Below, in pieces: positions 1-5,941 of a DNA stretch of 8,567 nt (its first letter is position 1; the number at the start of each line of letters is the position of its first letter). Below the pieces are notes generated by a model. That model saw only the letters and a program-made list of their open reading frames with translations. It did not search any database and was not told the origin of the DNA. Source of the stretch: Bacteroidales bacterium (GTDB lineage: Bacteria > Bacteroidota > Bacteroidia > Bacteroidales > SMBSF39); NCBI GenBank assembly GCA_021107685.1, contig JAIOSH010000311.1:1-8567 (forward strand). The letters are read 5' to 3'. The translations under genes and the position numbers were made by a program.

Positions 1-3
1 ATT

Positions 4-30
4 AAAAAGCCACGTTATATTCGCAGCCTT
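4..30 (-). terminator. Probable terminator of the tRNA-Gly transcript
   Basis: On the minus strand, starting about 10 bases after the tRNA 3' end, GCTGCG (27-22) can pair with CGTGGC (14-9) across a 7-base loop, with two G-T pairs. Flanking A and T residues extend the stem, and TTTTT (8-4) follows. The stem plus T-run fits an intrinsic terminator. The wobble pairs make it moderate rather than strong. Confidence 0.5.
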
Positions 31-40
31 AAATCTATTG

Positions 41-113
41 AGCGGAAAACGGGATTCGAACCCGCGACCCTCAGCTTGGGAAGCTGATGCTCTACCAACT
101 GAGCTACTTCCGC
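41..113 (-). tRNA. tRNA-Gly (anticodon CCC)
   Basis: Read on the minus strand this folds as a complete 73-base tRNA. The acceptor stem GCGGAAG pairs with TTTCCGC. The D-arm is GCTC/GAGC, the anticodon stem TCAGC/GCTGA encloses the loop TTCCCAA, and the T-arm GCGGG/CCCGT encloses TTCGAAT. The anticodon is CCC, which reads the glycine codon GGG. Discriminator U73, the first pairs G1-C72 and C2-G71, and C35-C36 agree with known bacterial tRNA-Gly identity elements. CCA is not encoded: the bases after the discriminator read CAA, so it must be added afterwards. A promoter lies just upstream and a terminator-like hairpin just downstream, so it looks like a single-gene transcript. Confidence 0.97.
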
Positions 114-140
114 ATTTTTTTATTTTATAAAAATATGGTT

Positions 141-171
141 CAAAAATAAAACTTTCTGAGCAATAATCAAT
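141..171 (-). promoter_or_regulatory. Bacteroidota-type promoter for tRNA-Gly
   Basis: On the minus strand ATTG (171-168) is followed by 19 bases and then TATTTTTG (148-141), an exact match to the -7 element TAnnTTTG of Bacteroidota sigma-70 promoters. The -33 element has TTG but lacks its first T. Transcription would start roughly 20 bases before the tRNA 5' end at 113. The same 19-base spacing recurs in two other promoters of this window. Confidence 0.55.
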
Positions 172-180
172 ATATAACTT

Positions 181-206
181 ATAAAAAAATACATTCGGCA
201 GAATGT
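181..206 (-). terminator. Probable terminator after the 266-523 gene
   Basis: On the minus strand the perfect 6-base inverted repeat ACATTC/GAATGT (206-201 and 196-191) encloses the loop TGCC and is followed by ATTTTTTTAT. It lies 60 bases after the stop codon of the short SRPBCC ORF and just upstream of the tRNA promoter. It is well placed to insulate the tRNA gene from readthrough. The stem has only two G-C pairs, so efficiency is uncertain. Confidence 0.5.
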
Positions 207-265
207 CTCACATGAAAAAAACGGTCTTGCCCTAAAATAGGTTGACAGATTGAGATGTTAATAAG

Positions 266-523
266 TCAATTTTTTTCCAAAATGTTTTTCAAATTCATTC
301 CTTCTTCATCCATATGTTTTTTTGCAACATCCATTATTTCTTCAGAATCAATCTCTGAACCGACTTCAAGGGGGTTCCCTTTTGTCCAATGAAAATAGTT
401 ATGGTCTTTTGGATGCCAGTTCTTATAATTATCTTCTATATTATAAAAAAAATTCCATATTTTTTCAGGAGTTGCTTTTATTTTTATTGAAGATTTGATT
501 ATGTATTGTTTAAATAATCCCAT
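266..523 (-). CDS. Short SRPBCC-domain protein, probably internally deleted
   Basis: An 85-residue protein. Residues 10-60 resemble the start of an SRPBCC (START/Bet v1-like) domain: a first beta strand (SSIKIKATPEKIW), then the N-W-H-P-K-D-H segment and TKGNPLEVGSEI, which open the ligand cavity. Residues 63-83 (DVAKKHMDEEGMNLKNILE) look like the long C-terminal helix that closes the same fold. Whole proteins of this kind usually have about 140-180 residues, so the beta sheet between roughly residues 58 and 62 seems to be missing while the frame is kept. The deletion is inferred from family architecture, not from an alignment. Such a remnant should not fold as a normal ligand-binding domain. 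The start is the ATG at 523, preceded by an A-rich stretch with no Shine-Dalgarno motif. I found no convincing promoter. A hairpin terminator follows at 181-206. Confidence 0.55.
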   Translation of the reverse strand: MGLFKQYIIKSSIKIKATPEKIWNFFYNIEDNYKNWHPKDHNYFHWTKGNPLEVGSEIDSEEIMDVAKKHMDEEGMNLKNILEKN

Positions 524-604
524 ATTATTTTTATTTTATCTGTTACCTTTGTTTTCAGTTTTGCTTTTCCCTACTTTTAAGAAAGCTCGAATTTCAATTC
601 ATTT

Positions 605-656
605 CTTACCATAGTGCCTTTTTTCCTTCAATCTTTACAATGCACGCTGCGGTAAG
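605..656. repeat. Two-part inverted repeat (attC-like fold) between 266-523 and the nitrilase gene
   Basis: CTTACC (605-610) pairs with GGTAAG (651-656), and inside this GTGC (614-617) pairs with GCAC (642-645). Unpaired spacers of 3 and 5 bases separate the two stems. Two stacked short stems with asymmetric unpaired spacers resemble the folded strand of an integron attC site, but the required AAC/GTT core is absent. No T-run follows on either strand, so it is not a clear terminator. It lies 10 bases after the nitrilase stop codon. Confidence 0.3.
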
Positions 657-665
657 GTGTAGTAA

Positions 666-1745
666 TTAGTAAATCTCCTTACTAATATCAATTACTTCAA
701 TATTCTTTATGGTTGGATATCCTTGGTCTGGAGCATTATTTTCCTCTGGTGCCCGAATAACTCTTAAATTTATATCATATAATAAAAGAGCCTCTTCTCC
801 AGGATTTACTAATCTAAGCATAGATTTATATGCAGGATGTGTTATTGTGATGATTTTTTGTTTGTTGTTTTCCATTAATGTGTCACTAACACAGTAAAAA
901 GGAGGTAGGGAATTTGTGATTTCATTTTTAAAATTATGTCGAACCGAACCAAAAACTGAAGTGTTCCCATATTCATTATCATCCCATGTAAATTTTTTTA
1001 TTTCTCCATGACAACAAACATTAGTTAAACATACAAACAATGGATGTCTTACTGTAATTGCCGAAGCTTCTCTCATAAACTCTTGAGATTTAGGATTAAA
1101 GCTAATATTTATAAGCATATCAAGAAGTCCTTTATTTGATAATTCTCTCACTTTATAATTCGCATCATCTGATATTAAGTCAACACAAACTAGTGTTAAG
1201 AAATCTCCATATTTTGTATTAAATAAATGCAAAGTGTCTGAAAAAGACATTCCATTACCTCCTTTGGTTGATGATTCGAATATTGATGGTCTTAATTTGT
1301 AAGTGAAGACAGAGCCTGTAGGAAGTACCGTTACATTTTTACATATGCCCTCATCATCATAAAATGTACCGGCTATTATTATCATATCATTATCAAATGC
1401 GAATTTCTCTATGTATTTGACGAGTTTTTTACGTTTATTCTTTTTTAAAGAGATTGAAAGCTCCGGGAAAATTACCACATTTATTCCTTTATTCTTAGCT
1501 ATATCCAAGCATTTTTTAATTTTATTAATTTGCAAATCCTGGTCATAAATTTGAGGCAATCCAAAAGGGGTATTATCAATAGTATAATCAAACTTTAATT
1601 GAAACTGTCCATATTTTGCAAACCATTCCTTATTCTCTGATTGGTACTCTATTGAAGTAATGTAGGGGATACTTAAATTTGTTTGAGCTATTGATATAAT
1701 TCCTAAAATTAAACCAATCCCAATAAAAATTAATTTTCTCATCAT
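666..1745 (-). CDS. Exported carbon-nitrogen hydrolase (nitrilase superfamily)
   Basis: A 359-residue protein with an N-terminal signal peptide: MMRK, a hydrophobic core at residues 5-19, and a likely cut after A20 in ISIAQ. The rest carries the nitrilase-superfamily catalytic triad in the usual order: Glu95 in FPELS, Lys150 in YKLRPS, and Cys187 in VCVDL. The N-I-S-F-N-P segment at 213-218 matches the conserved stretch after the cysteine. These enzymes hydrolyse or condense amides and nitriles through a cysteine thioester; the substrate here cannot be told. Most family members are cytosolic, and the known membrane-associated one, apolipoprotein N-acyltransferase, has several membrane helices that this protein lacks. 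It therefore probably acts in the periplasm. Either of two adjacent ATG codons (1745 or 1742) could start it; the second is more typical for a signal peptide. It stands between repeat-like spacers and is probably accessory. Confidence 0.8.
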   Translation of the reverse strand: MMRKLIFIGIGLILGIISIAQTNLSIPYITSIEYQSENKEWFAKYGQFQLKFDYTIDNTPFGLPQIYDQDLQINKIKKCLDIAKNKGINVVIFPELSISLKKNKRKKLVKYIEKFAFDNDMIIIAGTFYDDEGICKNVTVLPTGSVFTYKLRPSIFESSTKGGNGMSFSDTLHLFNTKYGDFLTLVCVDLISDDANYKVRELSNKGLLDMLINISFNPKSQEFMREASAITVRHPLFVCLTNVCCHGEIKKFTWDDNEYGNTSVFGSVRHNFKNEITNSLPPFYCVSDTLMENNKQKIITITHPAYKSMLRLVNPGEEALLLYDINLRVIRAPEENNAPDQGYPTIKNIEVIDISKEIY

Positions 1746-1777
1746 ACTATTTTTCTATTAATGCTTTGTTATAATTA

Positions 1778-1911
1778 CGCCCAACGTTTTGTAGCTATGG
1801 CAAGTGGTGGCTTGTTACTCAAATTTAAATTGAATTGTCCTTTATTTCATGTTTCCAATTATTTGTCTTGATTACCCTAATGCGGCTATTTACTATTAGG
1901 TGCTGTTAGCG
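1778..1911 (-). repeat. Candidate integron attC-like site
   Basis: This spacer begins 8 bases after the stop codon of the 1919-2635 gene and ends about 30 bases before the nitrilase start. On the minus strand it opens with CGCTAAC (1911-1905) and closes with GTTGGGC (1785-1779). The latter is an exact match to the attC R' consensus GTTRRRY. The former has the AAC core but deviates from RYYYAAC in its first two bases. The length of 134 bases and the position directly after a stop codon fit attC sites. Inside are smaller inverted repeats: CCTAAT/ATTAGG (1876-1881, 1895-1900) and CAAG/CTTG (1801-1804, 1811-1814). No integrase gene is in the window, so this is a hypothesis. Confidence 0.35.
1820..1827 (-). 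promoter_or_regulatory. Possible -7 element upstream of the nitrilase gene
   Basis: TAAATTTG on the minus strand (1827-1820) matches the Bacteroidota -7 consensus TAnnTTTG exactly. No TTTG or TTG lies at the right distance upstream (the bases at 19 read ATGA). In such AT-rich DNA this could be chance. If used, it would give a leader of about 70 bases. Confidence 0.2.
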
Positions 1912-1918
1912 AGTCGTT

Positions 1919-2635
1919 TTATTTTTTAATAAAATTTATGAAGTCTATACCAAATTGAGTAATCCTAATAAAAGGTAATTTAATCGTTTCATTCTCATCT
2001 AATTTCAAAAAAGAACTCTCGTAAACTTGATTTTCAAGATCTAGTAAATGATCACTTAGCATTATCAATCCTTTAGATTCAAGATCTTTTAACATATATC
2101 TAAATGCAGTTATTTCTATATTATCTATTTGGGAAATAGTATTCACAATGGGTCCTTTTGTTAGAATATAAAAAAGCTTCTGAATTGAATTTACACTTAT
2201 TATTCTTTCTTGAAAGTCATTTATAAACTTCAGAATAGTTAGATGTGATAAAGATAATTCATCAATAAAATTAATAAATTGTTGATTTATATCATACCTA
2301 TCCTTAAATCTTAAAGAATTAAAAAGACCATTTTTCAGTATATTTTTCTTTTCACTTTGATACGTTTTATATGCAATAATTGAAGAACTTATTAATAAGG
2401 ACTGAAAATCTTCATTTTCCAGTATTTCTGCAACTCTACTCTCGTCCTTGTTATTTATTGAATTTAGTTCTTCAACAACCATTTTCATCCATTCATTTCT
2501 TCTCTTTTCAATAGGTGGAGTAACTATAGCTCCAAAGATTTCAGATATACTGCCGCCTACAAATGGAATGACACTCAATAAAGCTTTACCTCCTTCATAT
2601 GCTCTATCAAGTTTTGACTTTTTGGGTAAATTCAT
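1919..2635 (-). CDS. Protein of unknown function, glycine-rich hydrophobic hairpin plus winged-helix-like C-terminus
   Basis: A 238-residue protein of a family I recognise only as widespread and uncharacterised. Residues 15-38 (GGKALLSVIPFVGG then SISEIFGAIV) form a glycine-containing amphipathic or hydrophobic hairpin. The signature PPIEKRRNEWM follows at 40-50. Residues 50-130 are predicted helical, including NFIDELS, where related proteins have a conserved acidic turn. Residues 140-238 alternate helices and short strands (EITAFRYMLKDLESKGLI, then an ITQFGIDFINFI end), as in a winged helix. Hydrophobic hairpins like this occur in abortive-infection-type proteins, so a stress or defence role is possible, but that is inference only. 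There is no signal peptide. The start is the ATG at 2635. A near-perfect promoter lies at 2688-2718, so it is expressed independently of the yjbQ unit. Confidence 0.75.
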   Translation of the reverse strand: MNLPKKSKLDRAYEGGKALLSVIPFVGGSISEIFGAIVTPPIEKRRNEWMKMVVEELNSINNKDESRVAEILENEDFQSLLISSSIIAYKTYQSEKKNILKNGLFNSLRFKDRYDINQQFINFIDELSLSHLTILKFINDFQERIISVNSIQKLFYILTKGPIVNTISQIDNIEITAFRYMLKDLESKGLIMLSDHLLDLENQVYESSFLKLDENETIKLPFIRITQFGIDFINFIKK

Positions 2636-2687
2636 TTTTCTGTTTTAATGCTCGCTACTTGTTTATAAATACACCTGATTTTTTTGA

Positions 2688-2718
2688 CAAATATATTGCT
2701 AATCTGTTTATTTTCAAA
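2688..2718 (-). promoter_or_regulatory. Strong-consensus Bacteroidota promoter for the 1919-2635 gene
   Basis: On the minus strand TTTG (2718-2715), 19 bases, then TATATTTG (2695-2688) match both the -33 and -7 elements exactly. It starts just 2 bases beyond the yjbQ stop codon and would give a leader of roughly 45 bases. The leader contains AGCATTAA, a motif shared with the nitrilase leader. Confidence 0.6.
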
Positions 2719-2719
2719 A

Positions 2720-3130
2720 TTAAAATTCGGAATTAGAAATAGTTACTACAATGTTTCGCTGACTTCGGGGACCATCAAACTCACAGACAAAAATATTCTG
2801 CCATGTTGATAAGCCCATTTTCCCATTTATAATAGGAATAGTCTCACCCGGACCTACAATGCCGGCTTTTAAATGTGCATCTCCATTTCCATCCTGAATA
2901 TCATGCTTCCACACACCATGAGGAATAAGCTTTCTTAAAAGATCTATTACATCATTCTGAACCGAATAATCCCAGTTTTCCTGTATCATTATTGCCGCAG
3001 TTGCTCCCTGTATATAAACATTAACAAAACCCGAATTAATTTTGCTGTCAGCAACAATTCTACCAACCTCATCAGTTATATCGTATAATCCTTCATGTTT
3101 ATCAGTATGGATTTGAATAATTTTTTGCAT
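2720..3130 (-). CDS. yjbQ: YjbQ family protein (UPF0047), putative secondary thiamine-phosphate synthase
   Basis: A 136-residue protein covering the whole UPF0047/YjbQ fold, which is normally 130-140 residues. The hallmark C-terminal half is present: W74-K-H76, then the metal-site-like D-x-N-G-D-A-H segment (D80, D84, H86), GPGETIPI at 93-100, and STWQNIFVCEFDGPR at 108-122. The segment that reads H-T-T-A in many family members is G-A-T-A here (42-45), as I recall for the Bacteroidota subfamily. E. coli YjbQ has a weak thiamine-phosphate synthase activity; the true role is unsettled. A TTG at 3136 in the same frame would overlap the upstream stop codon. I prefer the ATG at 3130, which leaves a 2-base gap after the aminotransferase gene and gives the usual N-terminus. 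The spacing implies cotranscription and translational coupling. Confidence 0.9.
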   Translation of the reverse strand: MQKIIQIHTDKHEGLYDITDEVGRIVADSKINSGFVNVYIQGATAAIMIQENWDYSVQNDVIDLLRKLIPHGVWKHDIQDGNGDAHLKAGIVGPGETIPIINGKMGLSTWQNIFVCEFDGPRSQRNIVVTISNSEF

Positions 3131-3132
3131 AA

Positions 3133-4593
3133 TCAAAGTTTAAACCATTCAACAACTCTTATAGTCTTATCTTCCGGTTCATTTTTATGCCTGAACTCAT
3201 TTATTTGTTTGTTATAAATATAATCTTTTTCCCAGTCTTTATAATTTTCAGCAATTTGCTTAATAGCATCAACAATATAATAAACTTCATTGTCAGTCAT
3301 TGTGGGATGTAAAGATAATCTTATCCATCCAGGTTTTTGAGATAGATCACCTGAAGTAATCCTGTCGGTAATTTCCTTTGATTTTTCATAGCTTACATCC
3401 AATAAAAAATGTCCGTAAGTACCAGCACAAGCACAACCTCCCCTGACTTGTATTCCAAACCTGTCATTTAAAATTTTTACAGCAAGATTATAATGAATTT
3501 TTTCAATATAAAAAGAAAAAATACCTAATCTATCTTTAACATTATCAGCCAGGTTATGAAGCAGGGGGATTTTATTAAATTCATTAAAAACAATTTTTAC
3601 AAGTTTTTCTTCTCTTTTAAGAATATTCTCAACACCCATTTGATTTTTCAATTCAATACATAATGCTGTTCTAATAGCTTGCAGGAAGCCCGGTGTTCCG
3701 CCATCTTCACGTGCTTCAATATCATCAATATATTTATATTCGCCCCATGGATTTGTCCAGTCAACAGTGCCACCACCAGGATGGTCAGGGGTATGATGTT
3801 TATATAAAGCTGAATCAAAAATCAAAACACCTGAACTGCCAGGTCCACCTAAAAATTTATGCGGTGAAAAAAATATGGCATCTAACTTTTCCATTGGGTC
3901 ATCAGGGTGCATATCAATATTAACATAGGGTGCAGAAGCAGCATAATCAATAAAGCACAAACCACCATGCTCGTGCATTTTTTTAGCCAATTGATGAACA
4001 GGAAGCTTTATTCCTGTTACATTTGAACATGCAGTAAATGAACCTATTTTAAACTTTCTATCCTTATATTTTTTAAGTTGTTCATGTAATTCATTTAAAT
4101 CAATTAATAAATCCTTACCGGGTTTTAAAGGAACAACATCTGCATTAGTTTCATACCATGAAGTATGATTGGAATGATGTTCCATGTGTGTAATAAAAAC
4201 AACGGGACGTTCTGATTTTTTCAGGCAAGTGTTACCGCTAAGCTCACCACATAATTTCAATCCAATTATTCTCTGAAATTTATTTATAACCCCAGTCATG
4301 CCAAATCCTGCGGTAATAATTACATCCTGCTTATTTGCATTAACATGTTCTTTAATTTTCTTATGAGCCAAATGATATGCTTTAGTCATTAAAGTACCTG
4401 TTTCGGAAGTTTCGGTATGAGTATTAGCAACAAAAGGTCCAAATGTTTCAGTGATTTTTTTCTCAATAGGTGCATACAATCTGCCACTTGCAATCCAGTC
4501 TGCATAAATAATTTTTTGTTTACCATAAGGACTTTCAAAAACTTGCTCAATACCAATTATATTATTTTTGAACTTATCAAAGTATTTTTCCAT
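3133..4593 (-). CDS. Class V aminotransferase-fold PLP enzyme (cysteine desulfurase-like)
   Basis: A 486-residue fold-type I PLP enzyme. Key features in order: substrate-pocket segment YADWIASGRLY (30-40); TAGFGMTG (94-101), which binds the cofactor phosphate; the H-H-S-N segment (139-142), whose histidine stacks on the PLP ring; TACSNVTG (187-194); Asp216 in FIDYAASAP; and the Schiff-base Lys246 in SPHKFLGGPG. Near the C-terminus is V-R-G-G-C-A-C-A-G (383-391). Arg384 and Cys389 fall where SufS-type desulfurases keep their substrate-binding arginine and catalytic cysteine. Cys387 is extra. It is longer than SufS/CsdA (about 400-410 residues), with a long insertion at 262-300 and a C-terminal extension. 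A cysteine or selenocysteine desulfurase-like activity is plausible, but substrate is unproven. The start is the ATG at 4593. It is the first gene of a two-gene unit with yjbQ. Confidence 0.85.
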   Translation of the reverse strand: MEKYFDKFKNNIIGIEQVFESPYGKQKIIYADWIASGRLYAPIEKKITETFGPFVANTHTETSETGTLMTKAYHLAHKKIKEHVNANKQDVIITAGFGMTGVINKFQRIIGLKLCGELSGNTCLKKSERPVVFITHMEHHSNHTSWYETNADVVPLKPGKDLLIDLNELHEQLKKYKDRKFKIGSFTACSNVTGIKLPVHQLAKKMHEHGGLCFIDYAASAPYVNIDMHPDDPMEKLDAIFFSPHKFLGGPGSSGVLIFDSALYKHHTPDHPGGGTVDWTNPWGEYKYIDDIEAREDGGTPGFLQAIRTALCIELKNQMGVENILKREEKLVKIVFNEFNKIPLLHNLADNVKDRLGIFSFYIEKIHYNLAVKILNDRFGIQVRGGCACAGTYGHFLLDVSYEKSKEITDRITSGDLSQKPGWIRLSLHPTMTDNEVYYIVDAIKQIAENYKDWEKDYIYNKQINEFRHKNEPEDKTIRVVEWFKL

Positions 4594-4627
4594 AAAATTT
4601 AATTTAAACTAATTTTATGCAAATTTC

Positions 4628-4657
4628 CTAAATTATTTTAAAAATATAACAATCAAA
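4628..4657 (-). promoter_or_regulatory. Possible promoter of the aminotransferase-yjbQ unit
   Basis: On the minus strand TTTG (4657-4654), 18 bases, then TAATTTAG (4635-4628) resemble the Bacteroidota promoter with one mismatch in the -7 element. Transcription would start about 30 bases before the ATG at 4593. The site lies back to back with the antiporter promoter in a 127-base divergent intergenic region. Confidence 0.35.
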
Positions 4658-4665
4658 AAAAAATA

Positions 4666-4696
4666 TTTGGAAATAATTAATAAGAACGTAATTTTG
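4666..4696 (+). promoter_or_regulatory. Strong-consensus Bacteroidota promoter for the antiporter gene
   Basis: TTTG (4666-4669), 19 bases, then TAATTTTG (4689-4696) match both consensus elements exactly. A transcript would begin near 4702, so the upstream in-frame TTG at 4667 cannot be its start codon. The ATG at 4721 follows a short AT-rich leader. Confidence 0.6.
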
Positions 4697-4720
4697 TGCT
4701 TATATAATAACAATATTAAT

Positions 4721-5941
4721 ATGTTTGAAAATTCATATATTTTAATTGCAATTATCAGTATTCTGATAATCCTGTCATACATATACAGTGCTATTTCATT
4801 AAAGACAAAGATACCTTCCGTACTGTTATTAATTATTACAGGAATTGTTGCAAGGTTTGGACTGTCTTATTTTGGTTATGAATTACCTAAAACAACAACC
4901 ATACTTGAAATATTCGGTATTATTGGTTTAATATTGATTGTTCTTGAAGGCACTTTAGAATTAAAATTAGCAAAAGATAAATTAAAGCTTATTGGAAAAT
5001 CTTTTTTCTCTGCCTTGGTAATACTTGTTGTTACAGCTCTTTTAATAGCATCAGGTATTAAATTAATATATAATGATTTTACTTTCAGGGTTTGTTTTGT
5101 TAATGCAATACCAATGGCTGTTATAAGCAGTGCAATTGCTATACCGAGTGTAGGTCATTTTTTGGAAAGTAAAAAAGAGTTTATTATTTATGAATCTATA
5201 TTTTCTGACATACTTGGAATATTACTTTTTAATATTGTTGTGGAGAACAGTTCAATCAGCTTTTCATCTGCCTCATGGATATTTGTAGATTTTTTTATTG
5301 TTATTGCAGTATCAGTTGCCTTTACTGCATTTTTAATTTTATTTATTGATAAAGCCAAAACAAATATCAAATTTTTTCTGTTAATTTCAATTTTAATTCT
5401 TCTTTATGGATTTGGCAAAATGGTTCATCTGTCCTCTTTGCTACTAATATTAATATTCGGGCTTTTAATAAATAATATTGATATAATCGGGAAAGAAAGA
5501 ATAAAAAAATATGTTGATTATGAAAATATTAATATAAGTATCAATCAGTTTAAAGTAATAATTAATGAATCAGCATTTTTAATCAGGACTTTTTTCTTTT
5601 TTATTTTTGGTTTCTCTTTACATTTAGCAATTTTACTCAACTTTAAAATTATTATAACAGGTATAATAATTGTCTTGATTCTTTATGGTGTCAGGTATTT
5701 ATATCTTAAATATTTTACAAGAAGAAATTTATTCCCCGAATTATATGTTGCTCCAAGAGGTTTAATCACAATATTATTATTTTATAGTATTCCGGAAGAA
5801 TTTAGTATTGGTATCATTAGTGAAGGTGTATTATTTTTTGTAATACTCGTTACAAGTCTTATTATGATGATGGGACTCGTAAAAAAGAAATATAAGATAC
5901 CAGAGATGGAAATATATGTTGGTAATGAAAAGATTAAATAA
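4721..5941 (+). CDS. Monovalent cation:proton antiporter (CPA superfamily)
   Basis: A 406-residue, very hydrophobic protein with about 12 membrane segments, the length of a Na+/H+ exchanger domain (PF00999) without a cytosolic regulatory domain. The first helix is at 5-25, and the K-x-P-S-V-L-L-L-I-I-T-G segment (30-41) is typical of the second. S-S-A-I-A-I-P-S (136-143) is where the unwound helix of the transport site lies. E158-S-I-F-S162-D163 corresponds to the paired-residue motif of CPA transporters, which reads N-D in electroneutral CPA1 and D-D in electrogenic CPA2. Here it is S-D, closer to the CPA1 type. An A-P-R-G-L-I-T segment near residue 347 supplies the conserved late arginine. 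It probably exchanges Na+ or K+ for H+ in the inner membrane. The ATG at 4721 is chosen over an in-frame TTG at 4667 because the promoter covers the latter. Confidence 0.85.
   Translation: MFENSYILIAIISILIILSYIYSAISLKTKIPSVLLLIITGIVARFGLSYFGYELPKTTTILEIFGIIGLILIVLEGTLELKLAKDKLKLIGKSFFSALVILVVTALLIASGIKLIYNDFTFRVCFVNAIPMAVISSAIAIPSVGHFLESKKEFIIYESIFSDILGILLFNIVVENSSISFSSASWIFVDFFIVIAVSVAFTAFLILFIDKAKTNIKFFLLISILILLYGFGKMVHLSSLLLILIFGLLINNIDIIGKERIKKYVDYENINISINQFKVIINESAFLIRTFFFFIFGFSLHLAILLNFKIIITGIIIVLILYGVRYLYLKYFTRRNLFPELYVAPRGLITILLFYSIPEEFSIGIISEGVLFFVILVTSLIMMMGLVKKKYKIPEMEIYVGNEKIK

Noticed and set aside
709..897. Plus-strand open frame of 62 residues inside the nitrilase gene
   Set aside because: It is antisense to a gene with a complete catalytic triad, has no recognisable domain and no promoter. 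The other plus-strand frames inside minus-strand genes (2448-2648, 3693-3923, 4417-4602, 6216-6425) and the minus-strand frame at 5188-5370 were dropped for the same reason.
41..2635. Accessory block as a genomic island integrated at tRNA-Gly
   Set aside because: The block lies on the 5' side of the tRNA gene, whereas tyrosine integrases usually use the 3' end. I see no integrase and no repeat of the tRNA 3' end at the far side.
3131..3136. TTG start at 3136 for yjbQ
   Set aside because: It would add only two residues. The ATG at 3130 gives the family's usual N-terminus.
4667..4720. Longer antiporter N-terminus starting at TTG 4667
   Set aside because: A consensus promoter (4666-4696) covers this segment, and the 18 extra residues are polar and precede the first membrane helix. 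The ATG at 4721 is better.
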